Positions 7,258 to 16,524 are shown, counted from the stretch's first letter. The stretch is DNA of 64,000 nucleotides from an uncultured Clostridia bacterium (GCA_944341445.1 CALVLZ010000003.1:92448-156447); one strand, 5' to 3'. The notes: a model not told the origin generated them from the sequence alone. A program made the numbers and translations.

Positions 7258-8721
7258 ATGGATAGTATATTTGAAGAGTTTAAAAAAACATGCGTGACTC
7301 CTGGAATAGATTCAGGAAAATCGTCTTCATATTCTAATGCAATAAAATATTTGCTTGAATTTTTAAAAATTAAGGAAATAAACCAAACAACTGTTTCGTA
7401 CTTACAAACAATTGAAAATGACATAAAAAACAAGGATAGTAAATTTTATCAAAATTTTTATAAATTTTTATTATCAAATGGAAAATCTTCTTATTTGAAA
7501 GATGGGTTTGTTAAAGCAGCCATACCACATTTTTATCATTTTCTTAAAAATAAATATTTTAATACTCCAATATTATTTGCTAATATTTCATGGATGTATC
7601 ATTATGATGGAATGGAACAAATAAACAAATCCGGGTTTGCATATGTTAGAGAAAATAACGATGCCGGAGAAAAATATAATTTTAAAGTGATGCCCGACAA
7701 TTGCGTTCACGGATTTGTTCAATGCAAAAATAACAAAATTAATATAGAAGAATTAGCTAAACGATATAATTCAGAGATAAAAACTATAAATAATAATAGA
7801 TTTTTAGACAATGCTATTGTGATCTTTTTTTCCACTTCACCAAAAGGCATAGCAAGAATTGTTGGTTTTTACAAAAATGCTAAAATATATGAGAAACCTT
7901 TAAAAGACATAAACAACAACCAGTACTATTTTATTTGCAACAAAGAAGACGCAACACTAATACCTGTAGAAAATAGAACTTTTTTAATTCCTAAGACAAT
8001 AAACAATGAAAAAACTTATGGACAAGACCCAAGGTGGTATGCTTTAAAAGTAGCACATAAAGAATTTATAAACAAAGTACTAAAATACATAAATTCATTC
8101 AAAGGTTCATGTGAAAACGAAGATGCATCGTCAATAAATTTAATTAACGAAGTTGTAGACAATAAAATTAATATATATTTTGATATTAATAAATTGCAAA
8201 ACACGATTCCAATGGGAGAATTGTATAAAAAAACAAATCAAACAATTTTTGGAACATCCAACATATCATCAAAATTAATTATAAGCGGAAGAAAAGCAGA
8301 AAAATATTTTATTAGTTATTTGGAATGTCTAAATTTTATTAAAAATAAAGATTTTAGAGATGTCTCCAATATTAAAAACTACGGCTATGATATTGAATTT
8401 ATTAATAATATTGGATTTGAAGTAAAAAATATACAAACAGGAAGTTTCTATCTAACAAACAACGAAATTTCATTATTAATAAATAAAAAAACTCATTTAA
8501 TATTTGTAGATGTTGATAATGGTATTTGGTTGCTTAAAAACAATTCAAAAATTTTGCAAAAAATAATAAAAAGCATTAAACAAATAAAGGAAAATACCAT
8601 AAAAAATTTTCAATATTTAGAAATTGTTGATATAAAAATATCAATCACTGAAGATATTAAAAATGAAGTAAAAGATATTTCAAATTTGTCAAAGAGTCAA
8701 TTTATTGAAATTTTGCAATAG
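7258..8721 (+). CDS. putative modification-dependent restriction endonuclease with DUF3883-like C-terminus
   Basis: A 487-aa soluble protein. The C-terminal part (about residues 340-440) reads GRKAEKYFISYLE...GYDIEFINNIGFEVKNIQTGSFYLTNNEISLL, matching the DUF3883 / NO VEIN C-terminal pattern in which GYDI...EVK forms a PD-(D/E)xK nuclease core. The middle (about 200-265) has FSTSPKGIARIVGFYKNAKIY and RTFLIP, like the PUA/EVE-type modified-base readers found with such nucleases. The N-terminal 130 residues are helical. I infer a single-gene restriction factor against modified or foreign DNA. AAGGAG lies six bases before ATG. No methyltransferase is adjacent. Confidence 0.6.
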   Translation: MDSIFEEFKKTCVTPGIDSGKSSSYSNAIKYLLEFLKIKEINQTTVSYLQTIENDIKNKDSKFYQNFYKFLLSNGKSSYLKDGFVKAAIPHFYHFLKNKYFNTPILFANISWMYHYDGMEQINKSGFAYVRENNDAGEKYNFKVMPDNCVHGFVQCKNNKINIEELAKRYNSEIKTINNNRFLDNAIVIFFSTSPKGIARIVGFYKNAKIYEKPLKDINNNQYYFICNKEDATLIPVENRTFLIPKTINNEKTYGQDPRWYALKVAHKEFINKVLKYINSFKGSCENEDASSINLINEVVDNKINIYFDINKLQNTIPMGELYKKTNQTIFGTSNISSKLIISGRKAEKYFISYLECLNFIKNKDFRDVSNIKNYGYDIEFINNIGFEVKNIQTGSFYLTNNEISLLINKKTHLIFVDVDNGIWLLKNNSKILQKIIKSIKQIKENTIKNFQYLEIVDIKISITEDIKNEVKDISNLSKSQFIEILQ

Positions 8722-9104
8722 CCATTTGAGAAGAAAAAGTTTTAAATTTGTGTTAAATTTTATTAAGAACTTTTAATACAGTAATATTCGGTTTGATAGT
8801 TAAAATTATTAATTATTTAATTTTTAATTTAATCATACTGCTTCTTGCACAAAAATATATTTTATTATTAGAATTGGTTGTCGGTCTTCCCGCCAAACAA
8901 TTGTCGTTTGAACTCAAACGGCAATTTTTTTATGATTATTTACAAATTGTTTGTAAATTTAATTTTAATGTTAATTTATGCTTTTAACACAAACAGTTGA
9001 TGTTTGCTTTGATTTTTTATGTTTATATTGTACAATTATGTAAATATATGTGTTTTTAACACGATATAAATTTTTATAATATATTATCTTGTGAGGTGAA
9101 AAAT
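8722..9104 (+). repeat. intergenic region carrying GC-rich element B, copy 2, and terminator
   Basis: The 25-nt element at 8873-8897 is identical to 6301-6325 and is followed by a TTGTCGTTTG...CAAACGGCAA hairpin with T7 (8899-8932). The stretch from 8722 to 8870 and from 8935 to 9090 is AT-rich with no gene I can support. A 64-codon open frame across the element has no ribosome site and is not called. Confidence 0.55.
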
Positions 9105-9569
9105 ATGAATAAGATGTGGAAAAAAGTTTTTATTTTGTTAAGTGCATATTTGAGTGCAATTTCGTTTGCTGTGTTAGGCGGTGTTGTTTGGTATAAAAAA
9201 GACGAAGATGAAGATGTTAAGAAAACAGTAAAACTTGCTCTTATTGTTACACTAATTTTTACAGGTCTTTCAGCTATTTTAAGTTTTTATAATTATTTTG
9301 GAAGTTTATGGTCTCATTACTATTCCACTGGTGCATACGAAGCATATTCTATATTAAACACATTTGTTAATATCGCAAAAATTGTTACTTATACTGTTTT
9401 GATTATTAAAGTTTTAGTTGATAAAACCAACAAAACAGAAGCTATCGCAACTGAAAGTTTTGCTAAAGAAAAGAACGTTAAAGAAACAAATGCAACTTCT
9501 AATAAAAAATCTAACAATACAAACTCTAATAAAAATTTAGAAAACGAAAATACATCCGAAAACAACTAA
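9105..9569 (+). CDS. small membrane protein with hydrophilic Asn/Lys/Glu-rich tail
   Basis: A 154-aa protein with three likely membrane helices (about residues 8-27, 42-62 and 84-104) and a highly charged, low-complexity C-terminus rich in Asn, Lys and Glu (about 110-154). No family recognised; the layout resembles DUF4870-like small membrane proteins but I do not see diagnostic residues. ATG at 9105 is chosen over a GTG nine bases earlier because GAGGTG sits six bases before it. A hairpin terminator follows at 9609-9641. Confidence 0.6.
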   Translation: MNKMWKKVFILLSAYLSAISFAVLGGVVWYKKDEDEDVKKTVKLALIVTLIFTGLSAILSFYNYFGSLWSHYYSTGAYEAYSILNTFVNIAKIVTYTVLIIKVLVDKTNKTEAIATESFAKEKNVKETNATSNKKSNNTNSNKNLENENTSENN

Positions 9570-9608
9570 AGATATTAAATTTAATACAATTAATAACAAT
9601 TAAAAAAA

Positions 9609-9641
9609 TAAAAACTGATAAACCTAAAATCAGTTTTTATT
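9609..9641 (+). terminator. intrinsic terminator
   Basis: AAAAACTGA...TCAGTTTTTATTT hairpin after the small membrane protein. Confidence 0.7.
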
Positions 9642-9689
9642 TATTAACAAGAACTTTTATTATCCAAATACAAAAAAGGCATTAATTAA

Positions 9690-10265
9690 ATGAAAAAAGA
9701 GAAAATTAAGATTAGAAAGTGCAAATTGAGTGATGATTTTTATCAAGTTGGAAGGTTGCTTTATTTAACAGATATTTATATTTATCCATACCTTTCAAAC
9801 AACGATGAAGTGCTTGGTTCAAAATTAATGGCGGAATACGCAAAAGCAAACACTGTGTTTAACTACAAAAACATTAAAGTTGCAGTTTTAGATAACAAAA
9901 TTGTTGGTTTGGTGTTAGGCATTAAAAGGCCTCCTAAAAATCATTCTGAAACAATTTTTAACATTGCAAAAAAATTTAAAGAAATTGATATTGAAAATGT
10001 TAAAACAATTAATGAGCAATACTTTGAATTGTTAAGTGACCAACTCGAGGGCGTTTATATTGTTAATTTATGTGTTGACCCAAAACACAGAAATTTAGGC
10101 ATTGGAACAAAATTAATGAATAGTTATAAAGAAAAAATAATCACACTTGAAGCATTAAAAGAAAACACTAACGCTTTAAAGTTATATAAAAAATTAGGTT
10201 TTAAAAAAATTAACGAAGCATGTGCTTTTGGTGGCATGGTTGTTAATTTAAAACTAAAAAAATAA
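9690..10265 (+). CDS. GNAT-family N-acetyltransferase
   Basis: A 191-aa acetyltransferase. VYIVNLCVDPKHRNLGIGTKLMNSY (about residues 118-143) holds the strand and the RxxGIG acetyl-CoA loop; ALKENTNALKLYKKLGF is the canonical C-terminal segment. It is clearly paralogous to the gene at 58504-59085: both share LIYLTD/LLYLTD followed by IYPY and VFNYKN/IFNYKN, so this genome has expanded an acetyltransferase subfamily. Substrate unknown. Monocistronic, with a terminator at 10318-10348. Confidence 0.85.
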   Translation: MKKEKIKIRKCKLSDDFYQVGRLLYLTDIYIYPYLSNNDEVLGSKLMAEYAKANTVFNYKNIKVAVLDNKIVGLVLGIKRPPKNHSETIFNIAKKFKEIDIENVKTINEQYFELLSDQLEGVYIVNLCVDPKHRNLGIGTKLMNSYKEKIITLEALKENTNALKLYKKLGFKKINEACAFGGMVVNLKLKK

Positions 10266-10317
10266 TGTAATTATTTTTTTAATGAGAAAAAAGCAAGCAT
10301 TATTAAATATAAAAAAT

Positions 10318-10348
10318 AACTCTATAAAAATAGAGTTTTTTATTTTTT
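10318..10348 (+). terminator. intrinsic terminator
   Basis: ACTCTAT-AAAA-ATAGAGT hairpin followed by a T-rich tract. Confidence 0.7.
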
Positions 10349-10496
10349 CAGTCTGTTTACAAATTATATTTATTTATGTATTATATTTTTAACAGAAATG
10401 AAAAATTTTATTTTTGCTAAAATTTTAAGTTTATTGGTTTTTATTTGCTTTTCAACAACACAAAAAAAATGTTACAATTATTTTAGTGAGGTATTT

Positions 10497-10925
10497 ATGG
10501 AAAGAAGTTATGTTATGATTAAACCTGGATTTACACATCTAGAAAAAGAAATTTTAAAAATGTTAGAAATTAAAAATTCTAAAATTATTGCAAGAAAAGA
10601 ATTTTCTTTAACAAAAGAATTGTTAAGAGAACATTACAGACACATTTCAGATAAGGACTTCTACCCTGAATTAGAAAAATATATGTTAAGCGAACCTGTT
10701 ATTGCATATGTTTTTGAAGGTGAAGATGGTTTGATTGAAAAAATTAGAGAAATTGTTGGACCAACAAAAGCTGCAATTTTAAAAGATGAAAACCCAGAGC
10801 TAAAAAACACAATTAGAGGCAAATATGCAATAGATGGTTCTAAAAATGTTATTCACGCATCTGATGGAATTAACACAGCAAATGAAGAAATTGCTAGATT
10901 TTTTGGAAATGATTATTGTTTTTAA
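10497..10925 (+). CDS. ndk: nucleoside diphosphate kinase
   Basis: A 142-aa enzyme that moves the gamma phosphate of ATP to nucleoside diphosphates through a phospho-histidine. ERSYVMIKPG opens the fold; LREHYRHISDKDFYPEL matches the conserved LxxHYxxHxxxPFYxxL region; NVIHASD contains the catalytic His. The open frame extends 33 codons further upstream, but GTGAGG lies six bases before ATG 10497 and the homologous region starts exactly there. Length is normal for bacterial Ndk. Confidence 0.95.
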   Translation: MERSYVMIKPGFTHLEKEILKMLEIKNSKIIARKEFSLTKELLREHYRHISDKDFYPELEKYMLSEPVIAYVFEGEDGLIEKIREIVGPTKAAILKDENPELKNTIRGKYAIDGSKNVIHASDGINTANEEIARFFGNDYCF

Positions 10926-10932
10926 AAAACAA

Positions 10933-10960
10933 AAATGTGCTAAACATAGCACATTTTTTT
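10933..10960 (+). terminator. intrinsic terminator after ndk
   Basis: TGTGCTA-AACA-TAGCACA hairpin with T7. Confidence 0.8.
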
Positions 10961-10969
10961 ATTACAATT

Positions 10970-11194
10970 TTATAACAATCTCATTGTTTCTGATAAAATT
11001 ATTCCACCATAGATAGCGGCTGAAATAATCAAGAAAATTGTTGATAACAACACTAAAATGTAAATTGCTTTTTCAACCATTTTATTTTTCATTGAAATAT
11101 ATTCAACTAAATTAAAGTTGAATAGGCCAATTAGACCCCAATTTAAGCCACCAATTAATAAAATAATAAACGCCACATAATTAGGTACTATCAT
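10970..11194 (-). CDS. DUF378-family small membrane protein
   Basis: A 74-aa protein with two membrane helices (about residues 5-27 and 43-67). The first contains LLIGGLNWGLIGLFNFNLVEYI, the signature of the DUF378 / YuzA family of unknown function, whose Asn-Trp-Gly-Leu is conserved. It lies convergent to ndk and has GGGAGG upstream. Confidence 0.85.
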   Translation of the reverse strand: MIVPNYVAFIILLIGGLNWGLIGLFNFNLVEYISMKNKMVEKAIYILVLLSTIFLIISAAIYGGIILSETMRLL

Positions 11195-11265
11195 TTTTAA
11201 AACCTCCCTTTTTAATATGGTTTGTAATTTTAAAAATTTTATACCAATTTGTGCGATTTTATTTT

Positions 11266-12006
11266 TTAATAATTGCCATACATTCCGCCATCGATTCTTA
11301 TCACTTCGCTGTTAATATAGCTTGATTTATCACTTGCTAAAAATTCAACCAAGTTTGCAACTTCTTCTTCTTTTCCTGCTCTTTTTAAAAAGATTTTTTC
11401 TTCTTCACTTTTGATAAACTCTTCATCCATTCCACTAATTTCACTTTCTGTTGCAATGAATCCCGGAGCAATTGCATTAACGTTAACATGTGGAGCAAAT
11501 TGAATTGCCAAATTATGTGTTAAAGAAATAATCCCCGCCTTTGAAGCATCGTAATCTAAACACATTGGAAAATATGTGTTAATTCCGTTTGTTGAAGTTA
11601 TGTTAATGATTTTGCCATATTTATTTTCACACATAGTTTTTCCAACATATTTGCTAACTAAAAATGTTCCAATTAAATTAACTTCCAATGTTCTTTTAAA
11701 ATTTTCAACGGTTTTATCATAAAACAAAGTATCAATAGAAATGCCTGCATTGTTAACCAAAACATCAATTTTTTGAAAATTTTTTAATGCAATATCCACC
11801 AAATTTTGAACTTCATCTTCTTTTGAAATATCACATTTAACTGCAACACATTTAATCACGCCGTTATTTAATTCTTTTTCCAATTCTAGTGCGCTTTCTT
11901 TATTATTGTTATAACTAAAAACAATGTTAAAGCCAGCACTTGCCAAAGTTTTAGCAATGGTTTTTCCAATTCCTCGGCTTGCACCTGTTATTAATGCTGT
12001 TCTCAT
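11266..12006 (-). CDS. fabG: short-chain dehydrogenase, FabG-like 3-oxoacyl-ACP reductase
   Basis: A 246-aa Rossmann reductase. GASRGIGKTIA is the NAD(P) loop (residues 8-18), LVNNAGI the NNAG motif, and the catalytic Ser-Tyr-Lys are ITSTNG and YDASKAG. PGFIATES and the C-terminal SSYINSEVIRIDGGMYGNY are typical of FabG. In fatty acid elongation it reduces beta-ketoacyl-ACP with NADPH. No other fab genes are near, so the role could be a related ketoreductase; it is probably co-transcribed after efp, although a terminator lies between. Confidence 0.8.
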   Translation of the reverse strand: MRTALITGASRGIGKTIAKTLASAGFNIVFSYNNNKESALELEKELNNGVIKCVAVKCDISKEDEVQNLVDIALKNFQKIDVLVNNAGISIDTLFYDKTVENFKRTLEVNLIGTFLVSKYVGKTMCENKYGKIINITSTNGINTYFPMCLDYDASKAGIISLTHNLAIQFAPHVNVNAIAPGFIATESEISGMDEEFIKSEEEKIFLKRAGKEEEVANLVEFLASDKSSYINSEVIRIDGGMYGNY

Positions 12007-12025
12007 TTTAAACCTCTTTTAGTTA

Positions 12026-12052
12026 ATAAAAAATGGCTTAATTAAGCCATTG
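12026..12052 (-). terminator. terminator after efp
   Basis: On the minus strand ATGGCTTAATTAAGCCAT is followed by TTTTTATT and overlaps the efp stop. Confidence 0.65.
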
Positions 12053-12599
12053 AATAATATTTTCCATCAACTGTTGTAACAATTATTTTTGCACCCTCTT
12101 CAACAAACATTGGAACTCTAACCATTAAACCTGTTTCAGTGTATGCTGGTTTTGTTGCGTTTGTTGCAGTGTTGCCTTTAACAGCAGGGTCACATCTAAC
12201 AATTGTGAATTGCATTTTTTCTGGCAATGTTATTCCTAACAATTCAGTTTGATATTGTGTTAATTCAACAGTGCCACCTTCTACTAAATAGTATTTATTA
12301 TCTCCAATTTGTTCTTCTGAAAGTTCAAATTGATTATAATTTTTAACATCCATAAAGTAGTAAACACCACCTGCTTCATATAAATATTGAACAGTTATTC
12401 TATCAATTCTTGCTTCTTCAAATTTAACGTTTGTGTTAAAAGTTCTTTCAAGGTTTGCACCTGTTCTCATATTTTTTAATTTAGTTTTCATAAATGCTGC
12501 ACCTTTGCCTGGTTTAACATGCAAAAAGCTAACAACTTGATAAATGTTACCTTCAATTAATAAAGTCATACCATTTTTAATATCGTTTACGTCTACCAT
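12042..12599 (-). CDS. efp: translation elongation factor P
   Basis: A 185-aa EF-P of full length with KOW-like domain I and two OB domains. FLHVKPGKGAAFMKTKLKNM contains the tip loop whose central Lys or Arg contacts the CCA end of peptidyl-tRNA to relieve polyproline stalling; LPEKMQFTIVRCDPAVKGNTATNATKPA marks the domain II/III boundary. An A/T-rich promoter region of about 200 bases separates it from the divergent PLP-lyase gene. Confidence 0.95.
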   Translation of the reverse strand: MVDVNDIKNGMTLLIEGNIYQVVSFLHVKPGKGAAFMKTKLKNMRTGANLERTFNTNVKFEEARIDRITVQYLYEAGGVYYFMDVKNYNQFELSEEQIGDNKYYLVEGGTVELTQYQTELLGITLPEKMQFTIVRCDPAVKGNTATNATKPAYTETGLMVRVPMFVEEGAKIIVTTVDGKYYSMA

Positions 12600-12820
12600 A
12601 ATTCAATTCCTTTAATTTTATTTATATAATAATATATTTTATTTTTTATATAATGTCAATATTTTTAAAAAAACTTTGAAAAAAGTGATAAAAAATATTA
12701 ATTAAAAACCTAAAATTCAAGCATTTTAAACACATAAACACTATTTTAAAACAATTAAAATAAAAAATAATTTGTGTTTTTTTTGGGTTAATAGTAAACT
12801 ATATCTTGAGGTAAAAAACA

Positions 12821-14074
12821 ATGTATTACAATTATGATATAGATGAAAAATTGGTAAAATTATCTGAAAAAGTTGAAAAAGAACTTACTCCGATTTTTAA
12901 AAATTTTGAAAACATTTCTTTAATTAATAGTTCAAAAGTTTTAAAAGCTTTTCAAAACAATTGGCTTTCTAGCACAGATTTTGCTGAAGTAACCGGATAT
13001 GGATTTTCAGACACAGGCAGAGAAAAATTAGAAAAAATTTATGCTGAAATTTATCACGCAGAAGATGCTTTGGTTCGTGCCCAAATTATGTCTGGCACAC
13101 ATGCACTAAGCCTTGCTTTTTTTGGTTTATTAAAACACGGCGACACTTTAATTTCAATTTCTGGTGAACCATATGATTCTTTAAGAACAATTATTGGAAC
13201 AAGTGGAAACAGCAGAAACACTCTTATTGCAAACGGAATTAATTATGAACAAATTGAACTAATTAACAACGAGTTTGACGAAAAATCTATAACTGAAAGA
13301 TTAAGCAAAAGTTTTGTTAAACTTGTTGAAATTCAAAGAAGCCGTGGCTATTCTCAAAGAAAAAGCATAACCATTAAAAAAATTGAAAACATTTGCAAAG
13401 TTATTAAAAAAGTTTCTCCAAACACAATAATAATGGTTGATAACTGTTATGGAGATTTTGTTGAAGAAAAAGAGCCAATTGAAGTTGGTGCAGATATTAT
13501 TGTTGGTTCTTTGATGAAAAATCTTGGCGGCGGAGTTGCAAAAACAGGTGGATACATAGTTGGCAAGAAAGATTTAATTTGGGATGTTTCTGAACGTTTT
13601 TCTGCCCCTGGAATTGGAAAAGACTTGGGTGCAAACTTAAACCAAAATTTATCATTCTATCGTGGACTTTATATGGCACCTAGTTGTGTTTGTTCAAGTT
13701 TAAAAACAATGGTTTTTGCAAGCAAAATGCTTGAAGAACTTGGCTTTGATGTTGACCCTAAATTTGATGAATTCAGAACAGACATAATTCAAACTATTAA
13801 TTTAGGAAATGCTGAAAACTTAGTGAAATTTTGCCAAGGAATTCAAAATGGTTCTCCTGTTGAAAGTTACGTTACAACAATTCCTGCTCCAATGCCTGGA
13901 TATCCAAACGATGAAGTTATGGCTGGTGGCAGTTTTATATCAGGTTCCACAATTGAACTTAGTTGTGATGCACCTATGGTTGAACCATTCACTGCTTTTA
14001 TGCAAGGCGGTATAACTTACGAATATGGCAGATTAGGAATAATGCTTGCATTAAACAAAATATTAAAAAAATAA
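12821..14074 (+). CDS. PLP-dependent methionine gamma-lyase-family protein (YnbB / aluminium-resistance family)
   Basis: A 417-aa fold-type I PLP enzyme. N-terminal FAEVTGYGFSDTGREKLEKIYAEIY and RAQIMSGTHALSLAFFGLL are signatures of the YnbB family; VDNCYGDFVEEKEP supplies the Asp under the cofactor ring, and GSLMKNLGGGVAKTGGYIVGK contains the Schiff-base lysine. It is related to cystathionine and methionine lyases but its physiological substrate is not established. GAGG is six bases before ATG. Confidence 0.85.
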   Translation: MYYNYDIDEKLVKLSEKVEKELTPIFKNFENISLINSSKVLKAFQNNWLSSTDFAEVTGYGFSDTGREKLEKIYAEIYHAEDALVRAQIMSGTHALSLAFFGLLKHGDTLISISGEPYDSLRTIIGTSGNSRNTLIANGINYEQIELINNEFDEKSITERLSKSFVKLVEIQRSRGYSQRKSITIKKIENICKVIKKVSPNTIIMVDNCYGDFVEEKEPIEVGADIIVGSLMKNLGGGVAKTGGYIVGKKDLIWDVSERFSAPGIGKDLGANLNQNLSFYRGLYMAPSCVCSSLKTMVFASKMLEELGFDVDPKFDEFRTDIIQTINLGNAENLVKFCQGIQNGSPVESYVTTIPAPMPGYPNDEVMAGGSFISGSTIELSCDAPMVEPFTAFMQGGITYEYGRLGIMLALNKILKK

Positions 14075-14148
14075 AAGTAACAATTATTAAACAAATTTAA
14101 TACAATAATATGAAAGCCTCTATACATATAAAATAAGGAGGTTTTTAT

Positions 14149-14703
14149 ATGTTTTTTATATTTAGAAATAATTGTTGCAGAAGAAACTGTTGTTGCTGCA
14201 GAAGAAATGTTGTTTGTTGTTGCAAACCACATTATTATTTGTGTTGTGACCCTTGTGCTAATTATAATTTTTTAATTAACACAACTTCAACAACTGTAAC
14301 TCCAGTAAGTTCTTTTATAACAACCAACAACTTACAAGTTGCTCAATTAGGAGCAACTCAGTTGTTTACATTAGGCAATTTAGTTTCTCGTTCAGGAAAT
14401 GCCATAAGTTACAATCAATCAACAAATCAGTTCACAATCAATAAAAGTGGAACTTACAAAATAACATATTCTTTCACTGCAAATTCAAATAACACTGGCG
14501 AGTTTGCAACACAAATACAATATAATCCAGACAACACTCGAATTTTTGATATAACTGCAAACCAACCTTTAAATGTTTCTGTTTCTGAAACTTTAAATGC
14601 TAACAGTGGTGAAGTGTTCGGATTAATATTCTCACCTGTTTCAGGTTCTTCTGTTACAAGCTTAAGCATTAGCAATTTAATTGTTAAGATTGAAAAAGTT
14701 TAA
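14149..14703 (+). CDS. cysteine-rich N-terminus plus jelly-roll (BclA/TNF-like) surface protein
   Basis: A 184-aa protein with an extraordinary start: 12 of the first 36 residues are Cys, in the pattern CC..CCCC.....CCC......CC..C, mixed with Arg and Asn. From about residue 45 comes a Thr/Ser/Asn-rich beta-sheet domain (SGNAISYNQSTNQFTINKSG TYKITYSFTAN...) with the strand pattern of the C-terminal TNF-like domain of Bacillus collagen-like exosporium proteins. No collagen repeats and no secretion signal. I infer a disulfide-anchored spore-surface protein made in the mother cell. AGGAGG precedes ATG; a shared terminator follows. Confidence 0.6.
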   Translation: MFFIFRNNCCRRNCCCCRRNVVCCCKPHYYLCCDPCANYNFLINTTSTTVTPVSSFITTNNLQVAQLGATQLFTLGNLVSRSGNAISYNQSTNQFTINKSGTYKITYSFTANSNNTGEFATQIQYNPDNTRIFDITANQPLNVSVSETLNANSGEVFGLIFSPVSGSSVTSLSISNLIVKIEKV

Positions 14704-14711
14704 AAAACAAA

Positions 14712-14743
14712 AAAATAAGCATTTTAAAATGCTTATTTTTTAT
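14712..14743. terminator. bidirectional terminator
   Basis: AAATAAGCATT...AATGCTTATTT flanked by A-run and T-run serves the converging cysteine-rich gene and ABC operon. Confidence 0.8.
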
Positions 14744-16524
14744 TTTTCTTCAAATTGGCTGTTATACAAATCTGCATAAACACCATTTTTTGCAATAAGT
14801 TGTTCGTGGTTACCCTTTTCAACAACATCGCCATTGTTTAAAACCAATATTAAATCTGCATTTTTTATTGTTGAAAGCCTATGAGCAATAACAAAAGATG
14901 TTTTATTTTTTGTTAATTCATCCATTGCCTTTTGAATTAATGCTTCTGTTCTTGTATCAACCGAACTTGTTGCTTCATCCAAAATTAACATTGGACTATT
15001 TTGAACCATTGCTCTTGCAATTGTTAACAATTGTTTTTGCCCTGCACTAATTGAAGTGTTATCATCTAAAATTGTGTCATAACCATTAGGTAAGGTTTTA
15101 ATGAAATGGTGTAAGCCACAAGCTTTACAAGCCTCAACAATTTGCTCATCTGTAACGTTTTTTTCGCTGTATCTAATATTATCTTTAACGCTTCCTTCAA
15201 ACATCCAAGTATCTTGCAAAACCATTGAAAAAAGATTATGAACATTTTCACGAGTTATTGATTTTGTTGAAACTCCATCTATTAAAATATCACCATCGTT
15301 AACTTCATAAAATCTCATTAATAAATTAACTAAAGTTGTTTTCCCTGCACCTGTTGGACCAACAATTGCAACCTTTTGCCCGTGTTTAATTTTTGCTGAA
15401 AAATCTTTTATTATAATTTTATTTTCATCATAGCCAAATTTAACGTTTTTAAATTCAACATCACCTAAAACATTTGTTAATACTTTTGTTTTATTTGATT
15501 CATCATCCAATTCTTTTTCGTTTAAAAATTCAAAAACTCTTTCACTTGCAGCAGCTGTGCTTTGCAAGTTTGTGAAAACTTGTGCAAGTTGGCTTAATGG
15601 CTGTGTGAATAATCTAATATAAATCATAAAAGCACTAATAACACCAAAAGTTATTGCCCCTTTGCTTATTAAAACACCACCTATAACACAAACAAAAACA
15701 TAACCTAAATTTCCAATAAAATGCATTAATGGCATCATTATTCCACTGAAAAACTGACTTTTCCAAGCACTAGAATATAGTTTTTTATTAATTGCATCAA
15801 ATTGGTTAAAAGTTTCTTTTTCTGCGTTTGAAACTTTAACAACAGTGTGCCCAGAATATATTTCCTCAATGTGTCCGTTAATATCTCCTAAACTTTGTTG
15901 TTGTGCAATAAAATATTTTTGTGTGTTTTTCATAATAAATGAAGTAATAACAAAACCAATAATACAAGAAGCAACAGCGACCGCAGCCATAATAGGGTTA
16001 GTTACAATCATCATAACAAGCGAGCCAATTAAAAGTGTTAGTGAACTTATAAGTGTTGTTACACTGTTATTTAAAGTTTGACTTATTGTGTCAACATCGT
16101 TTGTAACACGACTTAAAATATCTCCATGTGTTGTTCCATCAATATATTTTAAAGGTAACTTATTAATTTTATTTGTTATATCTTTACGCAAATTATAAGC
16201 AACAACTTGAGTTATTGTGCTCATAGTAAATCCTTGTGCGTATGATAAAACATAACTAGTTGAATACATAACGATTAAAATTGTTGCAATTTTTATTACG
16301 CCTTCAATATCAATTGAACTGGTTAAACCAGATTCAATTAAATCTGTTATTTTACTAATTAAGTTTGGGCCTATTAGTGTTAAAATTGTTGCTGTTACAG
16401 ACAAGATAACTGAAAGAACAATCCAAAATGTTTGTTTTTTGCAATATTTTGCCAAACTACCAATGGATTTTTTAAAGTTTTTGGCTTTACCGAAATTAGC
16501 ATTTCCGCCACCCATTCTATTCAT
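14740..16524 (-). CDS. ABC exporter half, catalytically complete subunit
   Basis: A 594-aa type IV exporter half with six membrane helices (about residues 30-315) and an ATPase domain: Walker A GPTGAGKTT, Q-loop VLQDTWMFEGSV, signature ISAGQKQ, Walker B with catalytic Glu LILDEATSSVD, His-switch AHRLSTI. The signature departs from the usual SGGQ. Its partner has Asp in place of the Walker-B Glu and a normal SGGQ, the asymmetric pattern of heterodimeric multidrug exporters such as TM287/288. It overlaps the partner by 8 nt and is third in the marR operon, suggesting drug-responsive efflux. Confidence 0.9.
   Translation of the reverse strand: MNRMGGGNANFGKAKNFKKSIGSLAKYCKKQTFWIVLSVILSVTATILTLIGPNLISKITDLIESGLTSSIDIEGVIKIATILIVMYSTSYVLSYAQGFTMSTITQVVAYNLRKDITNKINKLPLKYIDGTTHGDILSRVTNDVDTISQTLNNSVTTLISSLTLLIGSLVMMIVTNPIMAAVAVASCIIGFVITSFIMKNTQKYFIAQQQSLGDINGHIEEIYSGHTVVKVSNAEKETFNQFDAINKKLYSSAWKSQFFSGIMMPLMHFIGNLGYVFVCVIGGVLISKGAITFGVISAFMIYIRLFTQPLSQLAQVFTNLQSTAAASERVFEFLNEKELDDESNKTKVLTNVLGDVEFKNVKFGYDENKIIIKDFSAKIKHGQKVAIVGPTGAGKTTLVNLLMRFYEVNDGDILIDGVSTKSITRENVHNLFSMVLQDTWMFEGSVKDNIRYSEKNVTDEQIVEACKACGLHHFIKTLPNGYDTILDDNTSISAGQKQLLTIARAMVQNSPMLILDEATSSVDTRTEALIQKAMDELTKNKTSFVIAHRLSTIKNADLILVLNNGDVVEKGNHEQLIAKNGVYADLYNSQFEEK

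Noticed and set aside
8793..8987. 64-codon plus-strand ORF over element B
   Set aside because: No ribosome site, runs across a hairpin terminator, and its sequence is explained by the repeated element.
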